Assembly: GCA_050015275.1 (NCBI GenBank)
Contig: JBEKBS010000013.1
Location: 1 to 64,000 of the forward strand
Origin: DATKJS01 sp050015275
GTDB lineage: Bacteria; Acidobacteriota; Aminicenantia; Aminicenantales; Saccharicenantaceae
Reading direction: 5' to 3'
Length of the DNA: 64,000 bases
Part shown: in pieces, positions 33,781 to 42,953 of the stretch
Layout: every line of letters starts with the position of its first letter
How positions within the stretch are numbered: the stretch's first letter is position 1
The notes under the pieces: generated by a model
Seen by the model: only the letters and a program-made list of their open reading frames with translations
Told to the model about the DNA's origin: nothing
The model's database searches: none
Program-made: the position numbers and the translations under genes

Positions 33781-34229
33781 TTCTTTTTGTCTTTGACGTC
33801 GATGGGCTCGGTGATGATCCCGATCACCTCGACGCCGGCCTTCTTGGTGATGTCCATGATGCGGACGATGACTTTGTAGGGGAGATCCTCGTCGGCCTGG
33901 AGATAGACGACCTTTTTCGGCTTGTTGAAGAAATATTCGGTCAGGCGGCGTTCCAGCAGGTTGATATTGTAGGTGTTCTCGCCGATGTGGATGTACTGGT
34001 CTTTGGTGACGGTCAGCGTCAGCCCCTCTTCGGCCGGCTTGGAATCCGTTTCGGCCTGGGGCAGGTTGATGCCGATCCCGGACTGCATCATGGGCGCCGT
34101 GACCATGAAGATGACGAGGAGGACAAGCATGACGTCGACAAACGGAGTGATGTTGATCTCCGACATGGACGTGCCGACCTGCCTCCGGCCCCGCGAGGCG
34201 GACGGCATCCCCTGGGTGCTAAGAGCCAT
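33777..34229 (-). CDS. tolR: TolR/ExbD-family proton-channel protein
   Basis: A 150-residue protein with a short cytoplasmic start, one membrane helix INITPFVDVMLVLLVIFMVT carrying the conserved proton-path Asp, and a periplasmic domain ending in VEVIGIITEPIDVKDKKK. It partners TolQ. It overlaps tolQ by 11 bp and the TonB/TolA-like gene by 4 bp. Confidence 0.93.
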   Translation of the reverse strand: MALSTQGMPSASRGRRQVGTSMSEINITPFVDVMLVLLVIFMVTAPMMQSGIGINLPQAETDSKPAEEGLTLTVTKDQYIHIGENTYNINLLERRLTEYFFNKPKKVVYLQADEDLPYKVIVRIMDITKKAGVEVIGIITEPIDVKDKKK

Positions 34230-34887
34230 GGAGCCTCTCGGCGATGCTCAGGAATTCCAGGGAAAAATCTTCCATGTCGGCGATAAGGTCCTTGATGCGG
34301 CCCAGGAAATAGTTGTAGGCGATGACGGCCGGGACCGCGGCGAAGAGGCCGACGGCCGTGGCGATCAGGGCTTCGGCGATCCCGGGCGCGACGACCTGAA
34401 GGCTGGCCGAACGGAGCGTCCCGATGCGCTCGAAGGAGATCATGATCCCCCAGACCGTGCCGAAGAGCCCGATGAAGGGGGAGACGCTCCCGGTCGTGGC
34501 CAGGAAGAACATCATCTTCTCGAGTCGCGAGACCTCGGAGTTCGAGGCCTTGAGAAGGGCCCGGTTGAGGCTGTCTGTCTGCTCGCCGGTCCAGCCGTCG
34601 CCGGCCGACGACTTGCTCTGGTAGGCGAGCTCCTTGTAACCGGCCTGGAAGATGGCCGCGAGGGGGCTGGCCTTGTACTTCCGGGACGCCTCGTTGACGT
34701 CGCTCAAGCTCTTGCTTTTCCGGAACGAATCCAGGAACTTATCAGACTGCTTGAAAGCGGACCGGATCGTCCGGCGCTTGAAAATGATGATGGCCCAGGA
34801 GAAGACGGAGAAAAAGACGAGGAGAAGGAGGATCAGGATGACGACGATGTCGGCGTCGGAGATGATTTTGAAGATGTTGATATTCAT
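34219..34887 (-). CDS. tolQ: TolQ/ExbB-family proton-channel protein
   Basis: A 222-residue inner-membrane protein with three hydrophobic helices: one near residues 13-35 and two in the C-terminal half (MMFFLATTGSVSPFIGLFGTV and VAPGIAEALIATAVGLFAAVPAV), the conserved MotA/TolQ/ExbB block. The start MNINIFKIISD is chosen because a promoter lies 13 nt upstream; the open frame extends 74 codons further only as Arg-rich noise. First gene of tolQ-tolR-tolA-tolB. Confidence 0.94.
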   Translation of the reverse strand: MNINIFKIISDADIVVILILLLLVFFSVFSWAIIIFKRRTIRSAFKQSDKFLDSFRKSKSLSDVNEASRKYKASPLAAIFQAGYKELAYQSKSSAGDGWTGEQTDSLNRALLKASNSEVSRLEKMMFFLATTGSVSPFIGLFGTVWGIMISFERIGTLRSASLQVVAPGIAEALIATAVGLFAAVPAVIAYNYFLGRIKDLIADMEDFSLEFLSIAERLHGS

Positions 34888-34900
34888 GATAATCCATCCA

Positions 34901-34929
34901 AAATTAGCACACCGGGGATTCGCTGTCAA
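34901..34929 (-). promoter_or_regulatory. tolQ operon promoter
   Basis: Minus-strand -35 TTGACA (34924-34929), 17 bp spacer ending in TGC, -10 TAATTT (34901-34906). The tolQ ATG follows 13 nt after the -10 box, with GGATGG in the short leader. Confidence 0.75.
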
Positions 34930-34973
34930 ACGGACGGGCCGGATCCTGCGACGCCCTCGTGGCCTCCGGCTCC

Positions 34974-37358
34974 TCAGTGGACGCGTTCGGGCGCATCTCC
35001 GGCGGGCGCGACGCCGAGGAGGCGGACGAGGATCTCGCGGGCGACCCTTTTCGCGTCCCGGCCGCTTTCGTTGGTCGCGCCGACGCACGACGGGCAGCCG
35101 TCCCGGCACGGGCAGACGTCGAGGGTCTTCAGCGCGTGCTCGAGGAGGCGGTCCTCGAGGGCGAAGAGCGACGGGCTGAGGCCGATCCCTCCGGGGTAAT
35201 TATCGTAAATGAAGATGTTCGGCTCGAAATCCGGGCCGGGGAGCGCCGTCATCTCCCCCTGGGCCTGGGTCCGGACCGGGACGTTCCGGGGCGGCAGGGT
35301 GTCGCCCGTCGAGTTGTCTCCGATCGACACGCCGACGTCGTGGATGTCGCACATCATGAAGAGCGGCGACACGTGGTGGATGAGGTAGGAGAGGCCGAAG
35401 AGGCCGTTGATCCTCTGCTCGGACGGGAACGGGATCGCCTGGAGGAGGGAGGAGGGGATGGTCAGCCACCAGGCGGTCGTATGCATCTCGTTCTCGGGCA
35501 GGCTGAGGTCGCCCGCGCCGACATTCTCCATGGTGTGGAACTTGATCTTCTTGAAGCCGACGACCTGGGTCGCCACGTGGACCTCGCCGTGGGAGACGCG
35601 GCATTCGCCGAGCGATTTCTTTTCGAAGACGTCGAGGACCTTGATCTTCGTGTAGTCGATGGCGTCGGTATAGTAATCGATGTCGGTCTTCTTGACGTAG
35701 GCCTTCCGCTCTTCGAAGTCCAGCTTCTCGACGAAGTACTGTTCGCCCTCGCAGATGTAGATGGCCTTGGGGTGGAGGGCGGTCAGGGCCGAGGTGAAAT
35801 CGACCTCGGCGATGACCCGGGTCTTCTCTGTCGTGTCGACGACGACGAAATTGTCGGAGCTCACGCTCCGCAGGTTGACCGCGTCGGCCGGGTAGGCGTC
35901 CGAGGTGTAGAACCACTTGTCCTGGGAATGGTGGAGGAGCTTGTCCTCCTCGAGGAACCGGAGGATGCCCGAGACGTCGGCCCGGCCGAATCTCTCGCCG
36001 TCCTCGAACGGGAGCTCGAAGGCGGCGCACTCGACGTGGCTGACGAGGATCGAGAGATTGTCCGGGTTGATGAGGGCCATCTCGGGGGACTTGGAGAAAA
36101 AGTAGTCCGGGTTGTGGATGATGAACTGGTCGAGCGGCGAACTCGTCGCGACCAGGACCGCGGCGGAGGCCCCGGTCTTCCGCCCGGCCCGCCCGGCCCT
36201 CTGCCAGGTGCTGGCGATCGTCCCGGGATAGCCCGCGAGCACGGCCACGTCCAGGGTCCCGATGTCGATCCCGAGCTCGAGGGCGTTGGTCGAGACGACG
36301 CCGAGGATCTCGCCGCTCCGGATGCCCTTCTCGATCTCGCGCCGCACGAGCGGAAGGTAGCCGCCCCGGTAACCCCGGATGAGGCCCTCCTTCTGGAGGC
36401 TCGTCTCGATGTCGGCCTTGAGATAGGTCAGGAGGACCTCGGTGATCAGCCGGCTCCCAGCGAAGACGATGGTCTGCAGTCCGTTCTTGAGGAAGATCGA
36501 GGCGATCCGCCGGGACTCGTTGACGTAGGAGCGGCGGATGCCCAAGGCCGCGTTGACGACGGGCGGCGTGTAGAAGATAAAGTATTTTTCGCCGCGGGGA
36601 GCGCCGTTGTCGTCGATCAGGGTGACCGGGGCCTCGATCATCTTCTCGGCCATCTCGGCCGGGTTGGCGATCGTGGCCGTCGAGAGGATGAACTGGGGGT
36701 CGGAGCCGTAGAAGCGGGCGATCCGGCGGAGGCGCCGCAGGACGTTGGCCAGGTGGCTGCCGAAGATGCCGCGGTAGCTGTGGAGCTCGTCGATGACGAC
36801 GTACTTGAGGTTCTCGAAGAGCTTGATCCATTTCGTGTGGTGGGGGAGGATTCCGGAGTGGAGCATGTCCGGGTTGGTGAGGACGATGTGGCCGCGGGCC
36901 CGGATGGCCTTGCGGGCGTCCTGGGGCGTGTCGCCGTCGTAGGTGAAGACCCGGATCTCTTCGGGCAGCCGGGCGTTGACGTCGTCGAGCTCGGCCCGCT
37001 GGTCGTTCGAGAGGGCCTTGGTCGGGAAGAGGTAGAGGGCGCGCGTCGAGGGCTCCTTGAGGATGGCGTCGAGGACGGGCAGGTTGTAGCAGAGCGTCTT
37101 GCCCGAGGCCGTGGGCGTCACGACGACGACGTTCTTCTTCTGCTGCAGGGCGTCCCAGCAGGAGCGCTGGTGGGAATAGAGCCGGTGGAACCCTTTCTGG
37201 CCCAGGGCCTCGCGCAGGGCCGGATGGACGCCGTCGGGATACTCGCGGTACTTCCCTTCCTGGGCGGCGAGGTGCTTGATGGAGCAGATGGAATCGGTCC
37301 TGTAGCCGATCTCCTTGAGGAGCTCGATCGAGCGGAGGATCTTCTCTTCGTTCGTCAT
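34974..37358 (-). CDS. DEAH-box helicase with C-terminal DUF1998 Cys cluster, MrfA/YprA type
   Basis: About 794 residues. RecA-like domain 1 has TPTASGKTLCYNLP, the DEAH-box variant DELHSYRG and SATIANPAEM; domain 2 has STNALELGIDIGTLD and QRAGRAGRKTG. The C-terminal part is the DUF1998-like region with four Cys in CPCRDGCPSC. Bacillus MrfA, the best known relative, unwinds DNA 3'-5' in mitomycin-lesion excision repair. Start at MTNEEKILRS is preferred (GAGG just before); an ATG three codons up lies only 3 nt after the -10 box. It is divergent from uvrA, so a repair role fits. Confidence 0.88.
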   Translation of the reverse strand: MTNEEKILRSIELLKEIGYRTDSICSIKHLAAQEGKYREYPDGVHPALREALGQKGFHRLYSHQRSCWDALQQKKNVVVVTPTASGKTLCYNLPVLDAILKEPSTRALYLFPTKALSNDQRAELDDVNARLPEEIRVFTYDGDTPQDARKAIRARGHIVLTNPDMLHSGILPHHTKWIKLFENLKYVVIDELHSYRGIFGSHLANVLRRLRRIARFYGSDPQFILSTATIANPAEMAEKMIEAPVTLIDDNGAPRGEKYFIFYTPPVVNAALGIRRSYVNESRRIASIFLKNGLQTIVFAGSRLITEVLLTYLKADIETSLQKEGLIRGYRGGYLPLVRREIEKGIRSGEILGVVSTNALELGIDIGTLDVAVLAGYPGTIASTWQRAGRAGRKTGASAAVLVATSSPLDQFIIHNPDYFFSKSPEMALINPDNLSILVSHVECAAFELPFEDGERFGRADVSGILRFLEEDKLLHHSQDKWFYTSDAYPADAVNLRSVSSDNFVVVDTTEKTRVIAEVDFTSALTALHPKAIYICEGEQYFVEKLDFEERKAYVKKTDIDYYTDAIDYTKIKVLDVFEKKSLGECRVSHGEVHVATQVVGFKKIKFHTMENVGAGDLSLPENEMHTTAWWLTIPSSLLQAIPFPSEQRINGLFGLSYLIHHVSPLFMMCDIHDVGVSIGDNSTGDTLPPRNVPVRTQAQGEMTALPGPDFEPNIFIYDNYPGGIGLSPSLFALEDRLLEHALKTLDVCPCRDGCPSCVGATNESGRDAKRVAREILVRLLGVAPAGDAPERVH

Positions 37359-37370
37359 GGGCCTCATTTC

Positions 37371-37399
37371 ATGCTAACGGAATCGGGGCCGATGGTCAA
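37371..37399 (-). promoter_or_regulatory. Promoter of the MrfA-like helicase
   Basis: Minus-strand -35 TTGACC (37394-37399), 17 bp spacer, -10 TAGCAT (37371-37376). It shares the 90 bp divergent region with uvrA. Confidence 0.6.
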
Positions 37400-37439
37400 C
37401 ATGAATGGGGGGAAAAAACGTCCTCCTGGCCCCGTCTTG

Positions 37440-37448
37440 TGATAAAAT
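37440..37448 (+). promoter_or_regulatory. Extended -10 element before uvrA
   Basis: TGATAAAAT (TGn plus -10 TAAAAT) ends 9 nt before the uvrA ATG. No good -35 is present, as is normal for extended -10 promoters. No LexA-type operator was recognised. Confidence 0.5.
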
Positions 37449-37457
37449 AGATAGGTT

Positions 37458-39983
37458 ATGCTGAACGAAATTCGCATCAAGAGGGCGGCCCAGCACAACT
37501 TGAAGCATATCGACGTGAGCCTGCCCCGGAACCGGCTTATCGTCGTCACCGGGCCGTCGGGCTCGGGCAAGTCGTCGCTCGCCTTCGACACGCTCTTCGC
37601 CGAGGGGCAGCGCCGGTACATCGAGTGCCTTTCGGCCTACGCCCGGCAATTTATCGACCAGATGGAAAAGCCCGAGGTCGAGTCCGTGGAGGGGATCTCG
37701 CCGTCCATCTCCATCGACCAGAAGACGATCTCGACCAATCCCCGCTCGACCGTCGGGACCATCACCGAGGTTTCCGACCTCTTCCGGCTTCTCTTCGCCC
37801 GCGTCGGGACGCCCCACTGCCCGAGCTGCGGGCGGGCCGTCAGCTCCCAGACCGCTGAGGAGATCCTGAAGAAGATCGCGGAGCTTTTCCGCGGCGAAAA
37901 GGTCCGCATCCTGGCGCCCATGATCAAGGGGCGCAAGGGCGAATATACGCGGCTTTTCGAGCGTCTGAGGAAGAAGGGCTTTCTCCGGGCCCGGGTCAAC
38001 GGGCAGCTCCGCGACCTCGAGGACGAGATCCTCCTCGAAAAGACCCGGAAGCACACGATCGAAGTGCTGGTGGATACGGTCAAGGTCGGGCCCGACTCGG
38101 AGCACAGGCTCCAGGAAGCCGTGGCCAAGGCCCTCGAGGTCTCGGACGGCGAGATCCTGGCCGTCGACGACGCCGGCCGGGAAAGGTTCTTCTCCCTCAG
38201 CCTCCTCTGCCCTTATTGCGAGGTCAGCCTGCCCGAGCTCGAGCCGCGGAATTTTTCCTTCAACAGTCCCTACGGGGCCTGCGCCGCCTGCCACGGCCTG
38301 GGCTACGAGACGCGCCTGGACGAGTGGGGCGAGATCGAGCTCACCGACGACGTCTGCCCGCAGTGCGGCGGGGCGCGCCTCAAGAAAGAGAGCCTCTCGG
38401 TCAAGGTCGACCACAAGAACATCCACGAGATCGGCGAGCTCCCGATCCAGGACCTCCTCCACGAGGTCAAGACGTTCGAGTTCCCTCCCGCCGACCGGCC
38501 CGTCGCCTCCAAGATCCTGAAGGAGATCGAGGCCCGCCTGGCCATCATGGAAGACCTGGGGATGTCCTACCTCCAGCTGAACCGGACGACATCCTCGCTC
38601 TCCGGCGGCGAGGCCCAGAGGATCCGGCTGGCGGCCCAGGTTGGGGCCCGTCTCCGCGGCGTGCTCTACGTCCTCGACGAGCCCACCATCGGGCTCCACC
38701 AGCGCGACAACGGCCGGCTCATCACCCTCCTCCGGAGCCTCCGCGACGACGGGAACTCCATCGTCGTCGTCGAGCACGACGAGCAGACCATCCGGGCCGC
38801 CGACTTCATCCTGGACCTGGGGCCCGGCGCGGGCGAGGCCGGGGGATTCAAGGTCGCCGAAGGCCCGCTCGCGACGATCCTGGGTTCGCCCGATTCGCTG
38901 ACGGCCCAGTATCTCCGGGGCGAGAAGAAGGTTCCGGTCCCGGCTGCCCGGCGCTCGCCTTCGGGATGGCTGACCGTCCGCCGGGCCAGCGAGCACAATC
39001 TGAAAGGGATCGACGTCGGCCTGCCGCTGTCGGTCATGACGGCCGTGACCGGGGTCTCCGGCTCCGGCAAGAGCACGCTCGTCTACGACATCCTGTACAA
39101 GGGCCTGACCAACAAGATCTACAAGGCCCGCCACCGCGTCGGCAGCCACGAGGCCATGGAGGGGGTCGAGCAGATCGACAAGGTCATCGCCGTCGACCAG
39201 AAGCCCATCGGCCGGACGCCGCGCTCCAACCCGGCCACTTACACCGGCCTCTTCACGGCCCTCCGGGAGCTCTTCGCCCGGACCCCCGAGGCCCGGATGA
39301 GGGGCTATTCCGCCGGCCGCTTCAGCTTCAACGTCCCGGGGGGCCGGTGCGAGGAATGCGAGGGGGCGGGCGTCAAGAAGATCGAGATGCATTTCCTCCC
39401 CGACGTCTTCGTCACCTGCGACCGGTGCGAGGGGAAGCGGTACAACAAGGAAACCCTGGCCGTCATGTACAAAGGCAGGAACATCGCCGACGTCCTGGCC
39501 ATGACCGTCGACGACGCCTACGAGCTCCTTAAAGCCCATCCCCAGCTCAAGAGGAAACTGGGCACCCTGAAAAGGGTGGGGCTCGGGTACATCCGGCTGG
39601 GCCAGCAGGCGCCGACGCTTTCGGGCGGCGAGGCCCAGAGGATCAAGCTGACCAAGGAGCTCGGCCGCCGGACGACCGGCCGGACGCTCTACCTCCTGGA
39701 CGAACCGACGACGGGCCTCCATTTCGACGATGTCCGCAAGCTCCTCGAGGTCCTCTCGGAGCTCGTCGGCCTCGGCAACACGGTCATCATCATCGAGCAC
39801 AACCTTGAAGTCATCAAGTATTGCGACTATATTATTGACCTGGGCCCGGAGGGAGGCGAGGAGGGGGGCCGCATCGTCGCCCAGGGGACGCCGGAGAAGG
39901 TCGCGGGGACGGCCCGTTCGTACACGGGGCAGTACCTGGAGAAAGCCCTGCGCGACGGCCGGCCCGGAAGAAAGGACGGCTGA
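37458..39983 (+). CDS. uvrA: Excinuclease ABC subunit UvrA, compact form lacking the insertion domain
   Basis: An 841-residue damage-sensing ABC ATPase of nucleotide-excision repair. It has Walker A GPSGSGKS (32-39), GQRRYIECLSAYARQF, ISIDQKTISTNPRSTVGT (twice in related form), a UvrB-binding region (IKGRKGEYTRLFERLRKKG), zinc cysteines CPYC/CAAC and CEEC/CDRC, signature LSGGEAQRI twice, and a second P-loop GVSGSGKST. It is about 100 residues shorter than usual. The gap lies between GLGYETRLDEWGE and CPQCGGARL, where other UvrAs carry the insertion domain. holB follows after 6 nt. Confidence 0.96.
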   Translation: MLNEIRIKRAAQHNLKHIDVSLPRNRLIVVTGPSGSGKSSLAFDTLFAEGQRRYIECLSAYARQFIDQMEKPEVESVEGISPSISIDQKTISTNPRSTVGTITEVSDLFRLLFARVGTPHCPSCGRAVSSQTAEEILKKIAELFRGEKVRILAPMIKGRKGEYTRLFERLRKKGFLRARVNGQLRDLEDEILLEKTRKHTIEVLVDTVKVGPDSEHRLQEAVAKALEVSDGEILAVDDAGRERFFSLSLLCPYCEVSLPELEPRNFSFNSPYGACAACHGLGYETRLDEWGEIELTDDVCPQCGGARLKKESLSVKVDHKNIHEIGELPIQDLLHEVKTFEFPPADRPVASKILKEIEARLAIMEDLGMSYLQLNRTTSSLSGGEAQRIRLAAQVGARLRGVLYVLDEPTIGLHQRDNGRLITLLRSLRDDGNSIVVVEHDEQTIRAADFILDLGPGAGEAGGFKVAEGPLATILGSPDSLTAQYLRGEKKVPVPAARRSPSGWLTVRRASEHNLKGIDVGLPLSVMTAVTGVSGSGKSTLVYDILYKGLTNKIYKARHRVGSHEAMEGVEQIDKVIAVDQKPIGRTPRSNPATYTGLFTALRELFARTPEARMRGYSAGRFSFNVPGGRCEECEGAGVKKIEMHFLPDVFVTCDRCEGKRYNKETLAVMYKGRNIADVLAMTVDDAYELLKAHPQLKRKLGTLKRVGLGYIRLGQQAPTLSGGEAQRIKLTKELGRRTTGRTLYLLDEPTTGLHFDDVRKLLEVLSELVGLGNTVIIIEHNLEVIKYCDYIIDLGPEGGEEGGRIVAQGTPEKVAGTARSYTGQYLEKALRDGRPGRKDG

Positions 39984-39989
39984 GGGACC

Positions 39990-40979
39990 ATGGCCTTCAA
40001 GGATATCGCGGGCAACAACCGGGTCAAGAAGATCCTGAAGCTCGCCCTGGAGCGGGACCGGGTCCCGAACTCGCTCCTTTTCTGCGGCCCCGAGGGCATC
40101 GGCAAGAGGCCGATGGCCCTCGCCCTGGCCAAGGCCCTGAACTGCGCGGCGGCCCCCGGCGATTCGTGCGGCCGGTGTCCCGCGTGCCTGGCGATCGACG
40201 AAGGCCGATTCCCCGACGTCATGGAGTTTTCAGGGGAAGCCAAGGACATTTCGATCGAGCAGATCCGGTTCATCAAGCAGATGGCCTACCTGAAGCCGAT
40301 GATGGGAAGGAAGAGGGTTTTCATCCTGGACGACGCGGACAAGATGAGCCCGGACGCCTCCAACTCGCTCCTGAAGGTCCTCGAGGAGCCGCCGCTCTTT
40401 TCCCACTTCGTCCTCGTCACGGCGAGCCCGTTCCTGATCCTCCCCACGATCCTCTCCAGGTGCCAGACCCTGGCCTTTTCAGCCGTCAGCAAGGAGGAGA
40501 TCGAGGAGATCCTGGTCGACCGGGACCTTCCGAAAGAACAGGCCCGCGTCCTGTCCCTCCTCGTGGACGGGAATCTCGAGAGGGCCCTGGAGCTCGAGTG
40601 GGACGAAGTCCAGGGGCTCAAAGACGAGGCCTGGAAGCTCTTCGAGATGATGCTCTCCGGCCGGAACGCCTCCCGCTTCCTGGAGCGCTTCGGCTCCCTG
40701 GGCAAGTCCGCCCAGGAGGACTTCGGGCAGACCCTCGAGATCTTCTCGTCCTTCACCCGGGACATGCTCCTCCTCGAGCTCGGCGGGGACCCCCGGTTCC
40801 TGCTGAACCCTGATTACGAATCCGGGCTCCGGGAGGCCGCGGCGAAGCTGCCCGCGCGCCGGGCCCTGGCCCTCCTCGCGGACCTTGATTTCGTCCTGAC
40901 GGAGCTCGAGAAGAACCTCAACAAGAACCTCCTGGCGGCGACGTTTTTTTCGAACTTTGGAGAACTGACCCATGCCTGA
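39990..40979 (+). CDS. holB: DNA polymerase III delta' subunit
   Basis: A 329-residue clamp-loader protein. LLFCGPEGIGKRPMALALAKAL is a P-loop-like segment in which GKR replaces GK(T/S), as expected of the non-hydrolysing delta' subunit. A zinc module follows (CAAAPGDSCGRCPAC), then VFILDDADKMSPDASNSLLKVLEEPP and SRCQTLAF. The C-terminal collar domain is poorly conserved. It overlaps ricT by 8 bp, a common pairing. Confidence 0.92.
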   Translation: MAFKDIAGNNRVKKILKLALERDRVPNSLLFCGPEGIGKRPMALALAKALNCAAAPGDSCGRCPACLAIDEGRFPDVMEFSGEAKDISIEQIRFIKQMAYLKPMMGRKRVFILDDADKMSPDASNSLLKVLEEPPLFSHFVLVTASPFLILPTILSRCQTLAFSAVSKEEIEEILVDRDLPKEQARVLSLLVDGNLERALELEWDEVQGLKDEAWKLFEMMLSGRNASRFLERFGSLGKSAQEDFGQTLEIFSSFTRDMLLLELGGDPRFLLNPDYESGLREAAAKLPARRALALLADLDFVLTELEKNLNKNLLAATFFSNFGELTHA

Positions 40980-41655
40980 CATCATCTGCGTGCAGAGCGA
41001 AACATCGGGCCGGCTCCTCCGGGCCAAGACCGGCGGGGAGCCCTTCCGCAACGGCGACCGGTGCATCATCGAGTCCGAGCTCGGCGGCGACCTGGCCGTC
41101 GTCGTCGATGATGCGAGCCTCATGTGCAAGAACCCGAAGGCGGCCCACACGGCCGTCGAGATCATCCGCCGGGCCTCCGACGAGGACGTCCGGAAATTCG
41201 AGTGGCTGAGGGAGAAGGAGCAGCGGGCTTTCGATTTCTGCCTCCAGAGGATCGCGTCCAGGGACCTGCCGATGAAGCTTGTCTCGGTCCGCTATTTCTT
41301 CAGCGAGAAGAAGGGGATCTTCTATTACACGGCCGACGGGAGGATCGATTTCCGGCAACTGGTCAAAGACCTGGCCAAGGAGCTCCGGATGAGGATCGAG
41401 ATGCGCCAGGTCGGGGTCCGCGACGAGGCCAAGATGATCGGTGGCCTCGGCGTCTGCGGCCGGTGCCTCTGCTGTTCGAGCTTCATGCGGACGTTCGAGC
41501 CGGTGACGATCCAGAAGGCCCGCAAGCAGCAGATCGTCATCAACCCCACCAAGATCTCGGGCCTCTGCGGACGGCTGATGTGCTGCCTGGGTTTCGAAGA
41601 GCAGAGCCGCGGCCGGCTGTACTCCGAAGGGAACGACAACCCGATCGAGGATTGA
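40972..41655 (+). CDS. ricT: PSP1-domain protein RicT/YaaT
   Basis: A 227-residue PSP1-family protein with RFDPxx-like YFFSEKKGIFYYTADGRIDFRQL, the Cys-rich block GGLGVCGRCLCCSSFM and NPTKISGLCGRLMCCLGFE. In Bacillus the homologue joins an iron-sulfur complex (RicAFT) affecting RNA maturation and development. Here ricA and ricF are not seen nearby. The holB-ricT order is conserved in many bacteria. Confidence 0.93.
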   Translation: MPDIICVQSETSGRLLRAKTGGEPFRNGDRCIIESELGGDLAVVVDDASLMCKNPKAAHTAVEIIRRASDEDVRKFEWLREKEQRAFDFCLQRIASRDLPMKLVSVRYFFSEKKGIFYYTADGRIDFRQLVKDLAKELRMRIEMRQVGVRDEAKMIGGLGVCGRCLCCSSFMRTFEPVTIQKARKQQIVINPTKISGLCGRLMCCLGFEEQSRGRLYSEGNDNPIED

Positions 41656-41697
41656 CGCCGGAGCGGTTTTGGGGAGAACCGGCCGGGAGCGACGGAC

Positions 41698-42351
41698 TCA
41701 GGACTTGGGAACGATCCTGAAACGGATCCGCTTGGAAACGGCGGTCAGGGTGCCGTCGGCCTTGAAGGCCTGAACCTGCCAGGAATACGTCACGCCGGCC
41801 TTCAGCCGGGCCTTGATGTCGTTGGTCAGCACCCACCGCGTGTCCTTGGTCGAGGTGGTCATGAGGGGGGACCTTCCGGACAGGGAGACCTTGTACTCCA
41901 GATCGTCGCCGGCGCTTTTCCATTCGAGGAAAGCCGGGGCCTCCTGGACGTCGGCGACCGGCGAGACGGGAGTCACGGCGCCGCCGCGGACGGTCTCGTC
42001 CTCAGTGAGGACGAGCGGCGGGGGGATGGTCCCGGTCCGGGGGTGAAGGAGCCAGACGGCGATAAAGAGCGCTACGGCCGAAATGCCGGCCACGACCCAC
42101 CGGCGGGGGGTGAGGAAGGCCCATGCCCTTCGGACCCATGAGGTCGCCCGCGCGTCCTCGGCGAGATCCGTGAGGGGGACGTTCAGGACGCCCTCCTTCC
42201 TGAGGATCTGGATGATCTCGTCCCTCTCGGACATCTTGGAAAAGCACGAGCGGCAGATGAAATAGTGCTCTTCGAAATCGGTCTGTTCTTCGGGCTTCAG
42301 CTTGTCCAGGAGGTAACTGTCGATCAGGCCCTCATGGCGGCATTTGGTCAT
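41698..42351 (-). CDS. Zinc-finger anti-sigma factor, membrane anchored
   Basis: A 217-residue protein. The N-terminal cytoplasmic domain has the ZAS motif H29-x3-C33-x2-C36; a single membrane helix spans about residues 85-103; the C-terminal part looks like a fibronectin/Ig-type beta domain (FLEWKSAGDDLEYKVSLSG, GVTYSWQVQAF) outside the membrane. It lies 62 nt after the ECF sigma gene on the same strand and should hold that sigma factor inactive until an envelope signal arrives. Confidence 0.85.
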   Translation of the reverse strand: MTKCRHEGLIDSYLLDKLKPEEQTDFEEHYFICRSCFSKMSERDEIIQILRKEGVLNVPLTDLAEDARATSWVRRAWAFLTPRRWVVAGISAVALFIAVWLLHPRTGTIPPPLVLTEDETVRGGAVTPVSPVADVQEAPAFLEWKSAGDDLEYKVSLSGRSPLMTTSTKDTRWVLTNDIKARLKAGVTYSWQVQAFKADGTLTAVSKRIRFRIVPKS

Positions 42352-42413
42352 GTCCGGTCCCTTTTCGAATCTCGGTATTTTAGTCGTGAGGACGGGACGA
42401 AAAACGGAAAATT

Positions 42414-42914
42414 TCAGGGCCTGACGGTCTTCTTAATGAGCTTGATGGCATAGTTCACCCGTTCGCTGACTCGGCGGGGAGAGATGCCCAACTCCTGGGC
42501 CACTTCATCCCTCGAAAGTTCTTTATAATAATAAAGATAGAGGACATCCCGGAACTTGGGCTTGAGCTGTTCGACGGCTGTGGCGATCATCCGGGCCCGC
42601 TCCCTGCCCTCGGCCTCGACATGGGGGTCGGGGAAGGGGGCCGGCTCCGGCGCGTGCCTCAGGACCTTGGTCTTCTGACGGATGTGATCGATGATCCGCC
42701 GGCTGGTGATGGTGTAGAGGAACGTGCCGACTGAGCTGTCTCCGCGGAACGCTCCGGTCTTGACCTTTTCGATGGCCTGCATGAGGATCTCATCGACGAT
42801 ATCTTCCCAATCCGGGGTCGAGCTGCCGAGGGCCTTCCGGACGCGGAAGGATATGACGGTCCGGTACCCCAGGATGGCTTCGTCGAGCGGAAGATCCTTT
42901 TTAGCGTTCTCCAC
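42414..42914 (-). CDS. ECF-type RNA polymerase sigma factor
   Basis: About 166 residues from the GTG start (180 if an upstream ATG at 42956 is used). Region 2 is VISFRVRKALGSSTPDWEDIVDEI and the DNA-melting part GTFLYTITSRRIIDHIR; region 4 is LKPKFRDVLYLYYYKELSRDEVAQELGISPRRVSERV, a helix-turn-helix. The GTG is chosen because a perfect TATAAT lies inside the upstream extension. The anti-sigma gene follows. The regulon is unknown. Confidence 0.85.
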   Translation of the reverse strand: MENAKKDLPLDEAILGYRTVISFRVRKALGSSTPDWEDIVDEILMQAIEKVKTGAFRGDSSVGTFLYTITSRRIIDHIRQKTKVLRHAPEPAPFPDPHVEAEGRERARMIATAVEQLKPKFRDVLYLYYYKELSRDEVAQELGISPRRVSERVNYAIKLIKKTVRP

Positions 42915-42923
42915 GGTCCCTTT

Positions 42924-42953
42924 ATTATAAAAAGGGCCCGGAAGGCTCCGCAA
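42924..42953 (-). promoter_or_regulatory. Promoter of the ECF sigma gene
   Basis: Minus-strand -35-like TTGCGG (42948-42953), 18 bp spacer, -10 TATAAT (42924-42929). The GTG at 42914 follows after 9 nt. Confidence 0.6.

Noticed and set aside
34959..37442. 827-codon plus-strand ORF opposite the MrfA-like helicase
   Set aside because: Composition is mostly Asp/Glu/Val/Gly/Arg repeats typical of antisense reading of a GC-rich gene; the minus strand encodes a clear helicase.
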